64,000 bases of DNA from a bacterium (GTDB taxonomy: Bacteria > Patescibacteriota > Gracilibacteria > Absconditabacterales > Absconditicoccaceae): NCBI GenBank assembly GCA_020627925.1, contig JAHDFY010000004.1, forward strand, positions 85,059 to 149,058, read 5' to 3'. The position numbers and the translations under genes are program-made. Positions 1 through 13,600 of this stretch are shown one piece after another. Position 1 is the stretch's first letter, and every line of letters begins with the position of its first letter. Under the pieces are notes generated by a model. The model saw only the letters and a list, made by a program, of their open reading frames with translations, was not told where the DNA came from and did no database searches.

Positions 1-175
1 CATACATCGTATCACCCAATAAATTTTTGATAAAATGCTGCAATATTGTCGATTTTCAACTATGTTTTGAACCGTGAAACAACCAAAAAGGATGACTCAC
101 TGTTTGATTGTCATTAATTAATCAAAACAATTTAGTCAGCAGCTCTTTGGTATGATCATTCATGACTATGTTCAT
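1..175 (-). CDS. P-loop ATPase, N-terminal part (DNA polymerase III delta'-like?)
   Basis: Only the first 58 codons are in the window; the gene runs off the left edge. Reading TGA as Gly gives a Walker A motif GSKHSGKST at about residues 36-44, preceded by HPFWLFHG, the arrangement seen at the start of clamp-loader delta'/AAA proteins. The ATG lies directly after the stop of the upstream methyltransferase, so it is the last visible gene of the nucleotide-metabolism operon. tmk is often followed by holB in bacteria, which supports a delta' reading, but the fragment is too short to exclude another AAA ATPase. Confidence 0.6.
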
Positions 176-799
176 CTAGTGTTTTTCAAATCTATAAATT
201 CTTCCTAGCTCAATATTTTTTTCAAAAACTTCTATATAGCTATGATCAAAAAAAGCTCGCTCGGCATATTCTTCCAAATCAGAATACGTTCGCTTGTAAT
301 GTTTTATTTTAAAATCTCATTGCTTATCTTTAAAAGGGAATTCTCTTCTATGCAAAAAATGTCAAACGACCCATACACCACCTGGTTTCATGATACGTTG
401 CACCTCTTCAAAAAGATCTCTCAAATGTTGTATATGTTCAAAAACAAAAAATGTAATCACCAAATCAAATGATTCATTTTCAAAAGGAAGCGTTTGATCC
501 AAATCACACAAAACTGTTTCCACTCACTGTATTCATGGATGACGTTTCAAAAGTTCTTCAGACACATCAGCTGCAACAAATCTCGCAAAATTCGTGTTTT
601 TGAAATATTTGAACATTCTTCCATCTCCCGCTCCAATATCCAATATTGCAAGACCTTGGAGTGACCTAGGAAGCATTCTTTTAAAGGTTCATTTATCAAA
701 ACTATCAAGATGTTTATGATAGTCTGCGTATTTTTTTTTGAGTCTATTATATCCTTCCTTGGGTTGTAGCACAGGAATGACTGGTTTTTTAAATGACAT
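176..799 (-). CDS. class I SAM-dependent methyltransferase
   Basis: A 207-aa protein with the SAM-binding motif I LDIGAGDGR at about residues 55-63, the acidic post-I segment VAADVSEE, and a later FDLVITFFVFEHIQH segment followed by MKPGG, as in Methyltransf_11-type enzymes. The substrate cannot be read from sequence. Three TGA codons are needed as glycine to keep the frame open (for example DKGTFK before motif I). Sits between tmk and the P-loop gene, about 45 bases after tmk and directly abutting the next start, so it is probably co-transcribed. Confidence 0.85.
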
Positions 800-844
800 A
801 ATACAATTGATACAAAAATAGATAACAACACTCTAATCAAAAGA

Positions 845-1486
845 TTACCCGTGTAAAGGCAACAACGAAATAATCTGCTGTACGCATGCTTGAATGGTAG
901 TATTATTGTTCACGGTGTATATAGGAATATCCATTTTTTTTATCGAAGGAAGAAGGTATTCGTCATATTTTTTGGCCAGTGAATGAAATTTTTCTGCAAC
1001 AAACACATCATTTCCTTTATCTCATCGCACTCATGTTGTCATACGAAGTTGTTTGTTCCTTTCTTCTTGTCTTTTTTTTGCTGTCTCTACGTCAAGAGAG
1101 ACATAAAAACTTATTCCATCGTTCTTCAATGCCTGAATGCCAATACCGTACAATGCTTGTCTTACTGCCTCAGGAATAGATTCCTGAAAAATAAGACCCG
1201 TCGTCACAGAATGTCTATCTAAGACATAAATCACATCATCATCCTTTGTTTGAATGTGAAATTTATTGGCAAACGCTGCATACAACGCTCCCGTTATCTC
1301 TCGATAATGGACAAGATCCTTATTTGCAACAACACTTCTAATAACTTTACCCAATGAATCTTCCTCATCAGGAAAATGATAATATTGAGCATTGATACCA
1401 CGCGATTGCAGTTCTTTCGCAAGAGCTTTTGCTATCGTTGTTTTCCCGCTTCCATGAATTCATTCCAATACAATGTATTTTTTCAT
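845..1486 (-). CDS. tmk: thymidylate kinase
   Basis: 213-aa P-loop kinase that phosphorylates dTMP to dTDP. The N-terminus reads YIVLEGIHGSGKTT (TGA supplies the Gly after Glu), the family's Walker A, and a DRHS segment near residue 80 matches the DR(Y/H) motif of thymidylate kinases. Length is typical. It follows thyA by 48 bases; together with folA upstream this makes a compact dTMP-to-dTDP synthesis module. Confidence 0.9.
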
Positions 1487-1534
1487 ACAAAAAGATAAGT
1501 GCAAAAATATAAATCTGACTGCTCGCACGACTTG

Positions 1535-2452
1535 CTACAAAACAACGTTCGCCTTAATAGGTGGATGTGGGTCATATCCTTCAATTTTGATATCATCAAA
1601 GGTGAAATCATCGATATCAGTAATAGCTGGATTAAGCCACAATGTTGGCAATCAACGAGGTGTACGACCTAATTGAGTTTCAACTTGTTTGTATTGATTA
1701 TCATATACATGGACATCCCCAAAAGTATGAACAAATTCGCCTACTTTCAATCATGTCACTTGAGCAAACATATGCGTCAACAATGCGTAGGATGCAATAT
1801 TAAACGGTACTCACAAAAAAATATCTGCACTACGTTGAAACAACTGACAACTTAATTTTCCGTTTGCTACATAAAATTGAAACATTGTGTGACATGGAGG
1901 CAGGGCCATTTTTTCTACGTATGCAGCATTCCATGCATTGACAATAATCCTACGAGAATATGGATTATTTTGTAATTTTTCGATCGCTTTTTGTATTTGA
2001 TCAATCGTCCCACCGTCCTGAGTTGGCCATTTTCTTCGTTGTTGACCATATACAGGACCAAGATCTCACCATTGTTGAGCAAAATCATCATCATTTGCAA
2101 TTTTTTCAGAAAATTCCTTTATAGTTTCTCATTGAAATGATTCGCTTTTTTTGTAGGTATCATATGGCCAGTCATCCCAAATACGAACACCATTTTTGCA
2201 CAAATACTGAATATTAGAGCTACCTGACAACAACCACAACAATTCATGAACAATTGCTTTATGAAAGACTTTTTTAGTCGTCAAAAGAGGAAACCCATCT
2301 TCCAAATTCATACGGATTTGGCGTCAAAACACTCACCTCGTACTCGAAGCGGTTAGTCATTCTTGATAAGCACGATCTTCTTTGTCAGTACCATTAACCC
2401 TATCAAATCCATTATGGTACACATCATGCAATAAGTCCAAATATTGTTTCAT
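1535..2452 (-). CDS. thyA: thymidylate synthase
   Basis: 305-aa folate-dependent thymidylate synthase converting dUMP to dTMP. Recognisable blocks in order: [57 protein letters not shown], the catalytic [18 protein letters not shown] and the C-terminal [12 protein letters not shown]. The codon after GPVYGQQ is CGA where the family has Trp (usual GPVYGKQWRSW), one of the strongest signs that CGA is Trp here. An ATG two codons upstream (2458) is also possible; I chose the one that begins the conserved MKQY. Length suits the longer Lactobacillus-type enzyme. Confidence 0.95.
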
Positions 2453-2547
2453 ATCCATCCGAAAAAAAACAAAAAATAGTCTGTCTTTGATATACACACT
2501 ATTTCCTACTCCGCAACAAAAAATAATAATTTATACATGCAAAGATG

Positions 2548-3276
2548 TTACTTCTTCATGTAATATGCTTTTTTGTTTTTTTCTATTCTTTCAATGGCAT
2601 ACCTCAACATTGTTCTTGGCATCACAGTACAATGAGCATCCAAAAAATCATACAGCGCATTGATATCTTTTTTACCTGCTTCTCTGAGCATTCGCCCTAC
2701 CGCTTTGTGTATAAGATCATGAGAATCATGCAACAATATTTTTGCCAATGCATACGTATCAGCAACCTTTCCTTCACGAATAAACATCCATGTGGCAACA
2801 ATAGCAATCCTTCTTGTCCATAAATGTTCTGATGTAGCCATCGTATACAATATCTTTTTGGGTTTATGGAGCAATCGTCTACCCAAGATTTTGTGAGCAG
2901 AAACATCAACCAGATCCCAATTATTTACTTGTTGCATATTCTCTAAGTAAACAGACACAACTTCCTTTTGTCATAATTCATCTGACTGTTTTTGTGCTGC
3001 TTCATAACGCAAAACAAGTAACCATAATCAAAAAAATCTTACTTCATGAATAGGATCATACAACAAAGAAACAATATCATCCAAGGCAAGATTTTTATAT
3101 TTTTTTGCCACTTTTTTGATAGAAGGTACTGTTAATCACCAAAAAAGATCCCCTTCGCCATACTCTCCTTTTCACGTTTTAAAAAAACGACGAGCTTGCA
3201 TTGCTTTTTGCTCTGATCATAATTCTTTCAATTCTTTTCTGATAGCGTGAAGCACTTTAGGTTCTTTTTTATTCAT
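2548..3276 (-). CDS. DNA alkylation repair (AlkD-like) HEAT-repeat protein
   Basis: 242 aa. Matches the DNA_alkylation family (AlkC/AlkD-type glycosylases built of HEAT-like helical repeats): QARRFFKTGKGEYGEGD near the N-terminus, VNNWDLVD and LWTRRIAIVA in the middle, and MPRTMLRYAIE near the C-terminus. Family role is removal of alkylated purines. The start ATG overlaps the folA stop (TAATG), implying translational coupling. Gly residues in FKTGKGEYG and FWG are partly TGA encoded. Confidence 0.88.
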
Positions 3277-3776
3277 TAATTTCTCTCATAAACAACAAAA
3301 TCAAAAAATGGTCAGGGCACGCGGGACACTTCATGAAAGTCTGACTCAAATACAGGGAAAAAAACGTCTCCGTCATAGTGTTCGTGAATCTCCGTCAGGT
3401 AAATTCTTTTTGTATAAGGTAAAAACAGCTCATACACCTGCGCTCCCCCAATCACCATTAGTTCTCCTTGTTGCTGGTAGGAAGAAACAATGTTATCAAT
3501 AGAATGAACAACCTCTCCTGTCGTATGAGGCTGAGAACTTACAGGAAGCTTGTTGATCGATTTACTTAGAACGACTGAATGTCTTTGGGGCAAAAACGGT
3601 CATTTTGTCCCCAACAACGAAGCAATAGAATCATGACTTTTGCGTCCCAAGACAATCGTTTTTCATATTGTCATTTTTTTGAAATAACGCAAATCCTCAG
3701 GAAAATGCCATGGAAGCTTATTATCCTTTCCTATTACACGATTGTTTTTTGCCATAGCGGCAATCATAGAAATCAT
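3276..3776 (-). CDS. folA: dihydrofolate reductase
   Basis: 166-aa enzyme that regenerates tetrahydrofolate for the neighbouring thymidylate synthase. Signature segments: [28 protein letters not shown] at the N-terminus (given here only as family pattern: LPWH with the following acidic residue), [26 protein letters not shown] and DVFFPVF. Several TGA-Gly codons, including one in TIGKTIVLG. Overlaps the AlkD-like gene by one base. Confidence 0.95.
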
Positions 3777-3799
3777 GACGTAGTTTGTATATAATAAAA

Positions 3800-4057
3800 C
3801 TACTCAACTGGAGCTACATACTCAAATCTTGGTACAAGTTTTCCATCAAGTATAATATTTTCAAAAAACATCGACTTGGGTCTTACCCACATAGCGTTAT
3901 TTCAAAACTCTTTCGAGTCATACAAAGACTGATAGACGGCACATTGTTCTAACGTTTCTGTATCATGAGCAAAACCTAATAATTGGTACATTTTTCACGA
4001 TTTTGTATGCTTATATATTCCCAACAAAGATTGTTCCATCAATAATGTATAATTCAT
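3800..4057 (-). CDS. DUF1653 family small protein
   Basis: 85 aa. Fits the DUF1653 pattern: [18 protein letters not shown], then [29 protein letters not shown] and a C-terminal VPRFEYV. The molecular role of this family is unknown. Lies 24 bases upstream of folA and 31 bases after the phosphohexomutase, so it belongs to the same operon. Confidence 0.8.
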
Positions 4058-4087
4058 ATAAATTATGAAAATTCACAGTCACTACAG

Positions 4088-5563
4088 CTACTCTCTATCA
4101 ATGATATCATCGGCAATGACATTCATCATTTTTTCAAAAATTTGATTATAACGTTCTATTGTATCTGCTTCCGCAACAATTCTAACAACAGGTTCTGTAT
4201 TAGATTTTCTGACAGTAACAAAAAAATCTTTTCAGAACACATTCACGCCATCAATACGTTTGACGTCCTCATCAGCAAACAAGTCAGCAATCTTATCTAA
4301 CACCAATTCTTTATCATGAACTTTTACATTGGTAATTTCTGGTTTATGATACGTTTCGTAAGCGTCCAACATCGCATCAAAGCTTTGATGATTCTCCGCC
4401 TCTTTCATAATGTAGTACAACGCAAGCAAAACAAATTCCATTCCACCAAACTCACCAAACATATAGTGACCACTAATTTCTCCACCAAAAACTGCGTTAT
4501 GCTTAATAATCGCTTCATTGATATACATTCTTCCCATTCTGTTGACTATCGCTTTTCCTCACAGAGCATGTGTTTTTTCTGCAATCATACGAGTACACAT
4601 GACATCATAGATTACTTTTTTATCCATACCATCAAGTGCGTCATGAGAGCCAAGTATTTGATTAGCTATAATTGCAAGCGTGATATCTCATTGCATAAAC
4701 CTTCCTTTATTAGTCATCACACCAATTCTATCTACATCGCCATCAAACATAATTCCAAAGTCTAGCTGATGTTTTGCGATCGTTTCTTTGACTTGAGTAT
4801 AATACTTTGCCTTTGATGAATCAGCAGGATGATGAGGAAACGATCCATCTGCTTCATCATTAAGATGGTGAATAGTATGTCCATGTGAAGACAAATATTC
4901 CATAAAAAAATCTTTTTCCAAGGAAACTCCCGCTGCATTGCTATAGTCAACTACAAAAGAAGAATGCTTAGTCAGTGTTTTGAATCTAGCATCCAATAAT
5001 TGATTCATTTGCTCTATTTTTTGAACAAGCAGCGGTGATTCATTAACTTCGACGGTTACATCCAAAGGAATCTCTCCTTGAAAATTATGATATTCACGCT
5101 CAAAAAGCTCTTGCAAAAATGAAGGAGCAACAAAAGCGCCTTCTTTATTGATAGTTTTAATACCAACATATTCAGAAGGGTTATGTGATGCTGAAACAGC
5201 AAATCACAAATCAAAATCACCACGGCCAAGATAGTAAAGAGCAGAAGAGCTACATACCCCATAGGTAAGCTCTTTTCCTGGCATGTAACCTGATTGCGGA
5301 TCAAAACTAGCAACATGGATATTGTAGTAACCAGCAGCCTCCATTCAGGCAATAAAATAAGTAATGAGATCATTATTAGCAATTCTCGTATCTCATCCAA
5401 TAACTATTTTTGAATTTTTTTCGTCATATTGTTCTTTTGCATAACGACCAATAGCTAATCAAAAAATATAGGCAAATGACTGATCAATAACGTCATGAGC
5501 AATAGCTCTAATATCATATGATCAAAAAGCAGTCTTATATAGGGCTAACGATTGTGGTTTCAT
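4088..5563 (-). CDS. phosphomannomutase/phosphoglucomutase
   Basis: 491-aa alpha-D-phosphohexomutase. The catalytic loop AVSASHNPSEY carries the phosphoserine, the metal-binding loop is FDGDVDRIG, the sugar-binding loop GEISGHYMFGEF, and the phosphate-binding RKSNTEPVVRI is near the C-terminus; these are the four domain signatures in the expected order. Whether glucose or mannose phosphate is preferred cannot be decided. At least six in-frame TGA codons are required as Gly. First gene of the operon that continues through folA and thyA. Confidence 0.92.
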
Positions 5564-5662
5564 TATAGCAATAGAAGATAAAATCAACTCGTACTCAAAG
5601 TAATGTTTTTATAAAAAAGTAGACCCCTATCACAAGAGGACTCATTATTTTCACGTTTCCAT

Positions 5663-6331
5663 TTATCAAAAACGTAACAAAATATCCGACGACAAACTTA
5701 CTTGTTGTATTGCTTCGCTAGTGGTACATCAAAGAGAAGAAACTTTTTGCAACCACTGCCCTTTCACTTTTTTGACACCATGCGTCAGTTTCTTTCGTTC
5801 TGTTCATTTTTTTGCAAAAAAATCAACCTGTAACACTTCTTTTCATGCTGCACGAAGCATTCAAAAATCAATCATTTTTTTGTATGCTCATGGCAAAAGA
5901 TCAACAACAAGTGTTGCATCTTCCAAAACACGAGTAACACGCTTTGACCAAAAAGCATATAATCATTTAGCCGTTATCGGAAGTTTATAATTAACAATAC
6001 AATCATACGGCTTGAGTGCACCATAATAACCAGACAAAATAAGTACATGCTCATCAAAATATTGTTGAGCATTCGAGCTCATTTGATGATAACCAATAGC
6101 TTTATACATCACTCCAGTATACCTATCTATTGCTTTCATATATGGACCTGAGTCAAGAGATTGGTGCAGTTCCATAGCCTGTTGATATCTTACTCATGTA
6201 CATTTGATATCTTTTTCTGTCACCGATTGAGCAATATTGGTAGGTTTCTCAAAAGAAAAGCTACATACTTCTGTAGAGCACAAACCTCACAGAGCTTTAC
6301 CCTCTGAAGGAGGTAGTAAAAAAACAATCAT
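5663..6331 (-). CDS. yaaA: YaaA family (peroxide stress / DUF328) protein
   Basis: 222 aa. N-terminus IVFLLPPSEGK is the hallmark of the YaaA/DUF328 family, followed by a VMYKAIGYH segment, HVLILSGYYGALKPYDCI and YKLPITAKGLYAFW, matching the family's LSGLYG.L.P.D block. In E. coli YaaA lowers free iron after peroxide exposure and binds DNA. Eight or more TGA-Gly codons hide the C-terminal half under the standard code. Separated from trxA by a terminator. Confidence 0.88.
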
Positions 6332-6340
6332 ACGTAACCT

Positions 6341-6374
6341 AAAAAAACAAAAAAAGGCCACAAGGGCCTTTGTG
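6341..6374 (-). terminator. Rho-independent terminator after trxA
   Basis: On the minus strand, AAAGGCC and GGCCTTT arms flank a short loop and are followed by a run of T, 10 bases beyond the trxA stop. Confidence 0.8.
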
Positions 6375-6383
6375 TCATTACTA

Positions 6384-6782
6384 TTAAGCAGCTTGTGGAG
6401 GCATAGAAGCATCCGGAGATGGTTGACCAGCATTTGGTGCAGCTGTTGCTCCTGCTGCTACCACTGCCGCATCAAGAAGCGCCGTATATGTTTCTTTAGG
6501 GTGAGCTCCTACAACAGGTTCTCCGTATTGTTGACCATTAACAAAAATGTACACAGTCGGAATAGACATAATACCATATTCTCCAGCAATATCATTGTGT
6601 GCGTCAATATCAACTTTGGCAACAGTAGCTCTTCCTGTTTGTTCTTCAGCAATATTTTCCAAAATAGGAGAAAGCATCTTACAAGGACCACATCGATCTG
6701 CAAAAAAATCAACAAGAGTTACTCCGTTTGCAACAGTTTGATTAAATTGGTCCATAGATTCAACATGTAGTGCGTTTGTCAT
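6384..6782 (-). CDS. trxA: thioredoxin
   Basis: 132 aa. Thioredoxin fold with the redox site CGPCK near residue 32 and the cis-proline loop SIPTVYIF. The residue before CGPC is encoded by CGA; translated as Arg it would break the universal WCGPC, translated as Trp it restores it. The last 25 or so residues are an Ala/Pro-rich tail not found in the core family. Reduced by the TrxB encoded two genes upstream. Confidence 0.95.
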   Translation of the reverse strand: MTNALHVESMDQFNQTVANGVTLVDFFADRCGPCKMLSPILENIAEEQTGRATVAKVDIDAHNDIAGEYGIMSIPTVYIFVNGQQYGEPVVGAHPKETYTALLDAAVVAAGATAAPNAGQPSPDASMPPQAA

Positions 6783-6870
6783 AATAATTAAGCTAATAGG
6801 GTAAACATAAATATAATACTTTATTATAATTTATTCATAAGTTATTGTCAAAATAATAACACTTTTATCG

Positions 6871-7164
6871 TTAGTTTTTATCAAAAGAAGATGCTGCATG
6901 ATGCAATGAAAAAATCTTTTGAGAATTTTCATGTTCTTGTAGCACATCCGAAAGCGAAGAATCAGCATTATCAATACTCATCGATGCTCTGACTTTTTTA
7001 AATATGTCTTTTGCTTTTGATTCTTCCGTAGAAAGTTCTTGTCTTGATTCTACTATTATTTGTTGCTGAGAGATAGGTGTCTTTTTCACACTACGGTTAT
7101 AGTCCAAAAAAAGAGCCCCTACCACCAAAACGACACAAAGAAACAAAATACCTTTTCGAAACAT
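6871..7164 (-). CDS. small exported or membrane-anchored protein
   Basis: 97 aa, no family recognised. Residues 4-20 form one hydrophobic segment (GILFLCVVLVVGALFL) preceded by a positive start, so the rest, rich in Glu, Ser and Lys, should face outside. It sits between trxB and trxA in the same orientation (23 bases after trxB), which hints at a link with envelope thiol chemistry, but it has no cysteine after the hydrophobic stretch. Confidence 0.65.
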   Translation of the reverse strand: MFRKGILFLCVVLVVGALFLDYNRSVKKTPISQQQIIVESRQELSTEESKAKDIFKKVRASMSIDNADSSLSDVLQEHENSQKIFSLHHAASSFDKN

Positions 7165-7187
7165 GATCTTCTTTTTATCTGAGTAAA

Positions 7188-8153
<966 letters not shown>

Positions 8154-8365
8154 TTTTATCGAGTTTCGTCTAAAACGCACTAAAAAAAATACACATTCAC
8201 AAGCAAAAAACAAATAGAAGATTCCATTCTCATATTGACTGATTTTGTATGTATAAAAATTGTCAAACAAGTCAACTACAACAAATATGCAAAGAAGATC
8301 TTATTCGCAGAATTATCACAAAAAGATATACTAATATCAATAAAGTTTATTGCATAGAAACATAG

Positions 8366-10579
8366 ATGACATCAAATATATTTGCTTCAGAAAAAGAAAT
8401 ACAAAAAATCATAGCAACCTATAGCGTGATATACAAAGTATTTTTTTGATTTGGTAAATACATTGTAGCAGGAGGTGTAGCCTGTATCATAGCAGCTCAT
8501 TTCATCATAAGCGCTCAGCAACAAAATAGCTTCACAAGAAATGGAGATATTATGGAGCAAGAGGCCAAAGCAATTAATCAATACACCACACTCCGTAATT
8601 GGGAAGAACAAAACAAAGAAACCAAAGTTCATATACAACAAGGGATGTTTCTTTATACAGGGAATAGTCTAATTTCTATCGATAATTTTATTACCTACAG
8701 GTGATTTGTTTTTCCAAGAAATATTAATGTAAATAAAAATATACCCCTACAAGACAAGGCATACTTTGAAAATTCAAATTACAACATCGAAGAAATTCAG
8801 TTATTTATGGATAATTTTATTTATAGCTACAATGATAGCACAGCACAACAAACAAAAGATAAACAACTATTAACAATTCCTACCCCAACAGTAAAAGAAT
8901 ATTTCACCTTATCCTGTGTAGAAGGGACCTTGCTGTACCAATGAATATGTGATAATTTTTTTAGAGAGTTTATTAAGGTCTTTTATGTCTATGACATGAC
9001 CCAACATTACGAAGAATTGGCAACGCTTTTTTTACAAATACAACAAAATCAAGAATACAAAAAATTATTTTGTGAGGCAATTTTTTCGTATGTACAATAT
9101 AGCAATCACAACGACAAAAAACTTTTGCCTATCATGAATGAATGTGGTCCAAATTACAAAGAAAACTTTAATGCATTCTCCCAATTTCTATCTATACAAG
9201 ATCAACTCAAAAATAACCTAATAAATAGCCAATCGACAGATAACAGGGAACTAAATGCCTACAAACTCCTCTCAATACAGCAAGCTATATTTAGTGATTT
9301 ACAGAGAAAAAAATTCAACGCGACAGCAGTTAATTCTTATATTAGATACATCGAAGAATTATTAAAAAAAGAGCAAATAGATCCTTTTTATATGGACGTT
9401 ATTTATTTGTACAACAACAACTATTTAGAAAAGAACATTATCAAAAACTTTTTCAATCTACAGGGAGAAAATACAGACAGCGTCAAAAAAGTATTAGAAT
9501 GATTGAGAACACTTAATAAATGAAACAATTTGCTTGGCTATGAAGGGCTCAACAAACAGGTACACAACCAAGCGGTTCTAAGAGAAAAAAACACAATCAA
9601 AATAGTGGACAACAGCAACCAAGAATCATCCTTAGAATACTTCAATAGAATATATGGTTTTGATTGATTTACTATTGATCAGACAAACGAACTATCCGAC
9701 AACAAGATCCAATTACAATGAAATATAAGATACAAAGACGATGAAATACAGACCATACCAAAAAAAATCGAAGCCACTATCGTTATTGAAGAACAAGATG
9801 GAAATTTTATCGTCACAAACTTTGGCACACAAGACAAACAAATTGAGCAATTTATCAGACAAACAATCAGCAACAACCGTTATAGTATTCCTGAAATACA
9901 TGCTACCATCAAAGAAAATCAAGTCATTATCTATCAAGGGCTCAACCCTATTGATATATGTAGTAAGCTGGAATGAAGCACTAATGCCGGTAAATTTGTG
10001 GAGGAATGCTCGGATACAACAATTCTTATCAAAGCAAAACACCCACGAGAATGACAAACTATTTATTACACAATCAACCACACTGAAGGTTTTATAAACA
10101 CCATAACAACCGACGATCAAGAAGTCAAAAAGGCAATAGACAAGAATATTGATTTCTCTTCAATTAATTCAGCAACTATCAATAATTTTGTTGCCGATCT
10201 TGCGACATACACTACACAGGATCCCAACCAAAGAACTATTGATTTATGATGAGCAGTCAATGACAAAATAATAATAGAAACAACAATACAGCAATATCTA
10301 CAAACCAAAACAACAAATATCCTCGAAAAAGATGGCAGTTTCCTGGCTGAAATCAACATCAATGACTTGAATATTCTCGTTGGGTATGATATCACGAACA
10401 ACACTATCTGACCACTCATTCTACGTGGAGAAAGCAATTATTTGTTTGAATCATTTAGTATTCTATTGGAAGAAGATAATATTGATCAAATTGATGAGTT
10501 TCTTAGCAATCCGCAATCATACCTCCAAGCACTCGAACCAGGTATTTATGCAAGATATGAAAACGCACAACCAAAATAA
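8366..10579 (+). CDS. large membrane-anchored protein of unknown function
   Basis: 737 aa; not recognised. A single hydrophobic stretch at about residues 24-50 (KYIVAGGVACIIAAHFII) follows a short cytoplasmic N-terminus, so the remaining 690 residues, polar and rich in Asn, Gln, Asp and Ile, are probably extracytoplasmic. No enzymatic motif is visible. Roughly a dozen TGA-Gly codons split it under the standard code. It stands alone between two divergently or convergently placed units and ends at a strong bidirectional terminator. Could be a surface or adhesion factor, but only the topology supports that. Confidence 0.7.
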
Positions 10580-10599
10580 AACAAAACTCTTACACATAC

Positions 10600-10633
10600 A
10601 AAAAAGACCAATGCAATTACATTGGTCTTTTTT
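10600..10633. terminator. bidirectional terminator between convergent genes
   Basis: Stem AAAAAGACCAATG / CATTGGTCTTTTT with a six-base loop; A/T runs on both sides let it serve the plus-strand 737-aa gene and the minus-strand acidic protein that converge here. Confidence 0.85.
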
Positions 10634-10647
10634 GGTATAAGCTAGTA

Positions 10648-13600
10648 CTAATTAATCAATTTGGCTGTATCTTTGATCCAGTCATCAAATTCATTCCTAA
10701 AGCTTTTGTAACTACTAAATTTTCATGAACGATCAGTCACTGTGTCTTCTATTTTTTCATAGAAATCCATCCAATCTTGTTCCCAGTTATCATCATCATG
10801 AAGCTCAGGATAGAGAGCAACTAATCTATTAATAACCGTTGCCCATAGCTCATAGTAACCTCTTATTTGATTACGTTCTGATGAACTGAAGCCAGGAATT
10901 GAACTATCATAGTTTACATCAGGAATAAAAACATACGAGGCACCATAAATATCACTATCATCTTCGTCTTCTACAATAATTTTATAGTATCCTTCTCTAT
11001 TAAATTTCATGATATCATAGAGTGATTTTTCTCCATCATTTGAACTAGTAAACGTATATGTTGATAAGTATCTTGAATAATCACCATTATCGGGAGTACT
11101 CCAATTTGTTTTACCAGCATCATCTACTTCTTGTACTTTGAATTCAACCTTTTCTCTGTAGTTAATTGAACGTTCATTGTCTTCTGTGATTGCAACAACC
11201 TTAAGATCGATACGTTCATTTGTTTCAATATCTTTGGTCAATAGTTCAATAGCAAATTGATCTGGGTCAGAAGTTGTCGTGTCCAAGTCATCAGCATCTC
11301 CTACAGTGAATATTTTTTCACCATCAATACTTGAATCATCTTTATCTTCTACTACCAACTTGTATTTTCTATCTTTTTTGAATTTAATCCAATTGCTCAA
11401 TCTTACTTCACCATCATCGCTTGATTCAAAATCATATTCGTCGTCTGACAGAGTAAAGAAGCTACTACTAGTAGTACGTTTGTAGGTTCCATTGTCATAG
11501 TAATACACAAGGAATTCTACTTTATCCGTATAATCCTCTACTGTATCATCGTCATCATCACGAATCTCAAGAGTAATATCGACATAATCATTAACATCTG
11601 GTGTACTATCATTAGTCGAAATTTTGATATTATCTGCATCACCATTTGATGAAGAACTTCCACCTAAGTAGATAATTTCTTCTCCATCAATACTAGAATC
11701 ATTTTCATCTTGTACCTCTACTTTATAATCATAACTATCGTTTTCAAATTCTATCCAGATTTCTCTATATGCATATCCATCGTCTGAACTAGTGAATGTA
11801 TAATCATCATCTTCTATATCATAATATGAACTAGAGTTACTTGTGATTTCTACATAACTACTTCCATTATTGTTTCTTCTGAACACTCTAAATTCTACTG
11901 TTCCTCTATACTCTTCTGCTCTATCACCATCTTCATCAAGAGCTTCTATCGTAAGATAAACTCTATCTCCTTCATCAACCTTATCATCGCTTGCTTTTAA
12001 TTTAAATGATTCAACATCCTCATTAGTATCCGTTTTTAGGTAAATGAATTCTTCTCCTTCGATACTACCATCATCATCATCCTCTATAATCAATCTATAA
12101 TCATATGCATCATTTTTAAATGAAATTTCAAACGCATCATCTACTTCTCCATCATCACTCGATGAAAAATTATATTCATGATCATTTACTTTGTAATATG
12201 AATTATTATCTGCAGAGCTTGTTATATTTGACCATGAGCTAGAACTACTTGATCTTCTGTATACTTTAAGGACAACAGTACCGTCATAATCATCAACAGT
12301 ATCACCATCTTCATCAACAGCTGTTACCGCAATATCAACCGTTTCATTTTCATCTGGGTTATCATCGTTTGATTTTATTTCAAATTCCTCTACATCACCA
12401 TTGTTCGTTGATGAAGAACCTTTTAAATAAACAATTTCCTCTCCATCAATACTAGAATCACTTTCATCTTCTACTTCTACTCTATAATCATAATTATCGC
12501 TTTTAAATTCTATCCAAAAGGCATTCGTTGCATCACCATCATCCGAACTAGTAAAATCATATTCGTGATCTGATATCCTATAATACGAATTATTGTCACT
12601 CGAACTGGTGATGTTTGACCACGAATTTGAACTACTTGATCTTCTGTATACTTTGATTTCGATAGTATCGGTGTAATCAGTAACCGTATCATTGTCGTCA
12701 TCACGAGCTTCAACATCAAAATACACTCTATCATCCTCGTCCGGTTCATCTTCATCTGCAACAACTTTGAAGTTATCTACGTCATCACTAGATGAACTTG
12801 ACCCACCATTCAAATCGACAATTTCTTCTCCATCAATACTTGCATCATTTTCATCTTCTACCTCTACTCTATATTCATAGCTATCGCTTTTAAATTCTAC
12901 CCAAAATGCATTGTCTGCTTCTCCATCATCTGAACTAGTAAAGTTATATTCATGATCTGATATTCTATAATATGAATTATTGTCACTCGAACTAGTAATG
13001 TTTGACCACGAGCTTGAACTACTTGATCTTCTATAGATTTTGATTTCTACAGTACCTCTATAATCAGAAACAATGTCATCATCATCATCTTCTGCATCAA
13101 TATCAAAATACACTCTATCATCTTCATCTGGAGTAGTATCGTCTGCTTTTACAACAAAATGATCAACATCATCATTTGATGAGCTTGAAGAATTTTTGAG
13201 ATACACAATTTCGTATCCATCAGCGTTGCTATCATCTTCATCTTCTACAAAAACTCTATAGTCATAACTATCACTCTTGAATTCTATCCAAAAAGCATCA
13301 TTTACATCGCCATCATCAGAGCTAGTAAAGTCATATTCATGGTCTGAGATTCTATAGTACGAATTATTATCACTCGAGCTTGTTATATTTGACCACGAAC
13401 TTGAACTATTTGATCTTCTGTATACTTTAACTTCGATAGTTCCTCTATAGTCGTCTAGCGTATCATTATCATCATCACGAGCTTCGACATCAAAATACAC
13501 TCTTTGGTCTTCATCTGGTTTATCATCACTTGCAGTAACGACAAAATTATCAATATCATCGTTATTACTACTAGAGTTTCCTCCCCCATCTTCTATATCA

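Noticed and set aside
6384..6782. Thioredoxin with Arg instead of Trp before CGPC
   Set aside because: The codon is CGA, which reads as Trp in this genome, so the active site is normal; the same applies to MsrB's apparent CGRPAF.
8996..9502. Stand-alone 168-aa gene starting at 8996
   Set aside because: Internal piece of the 737-aa protein; the frame extends upstream to an ATG and membrane helix.
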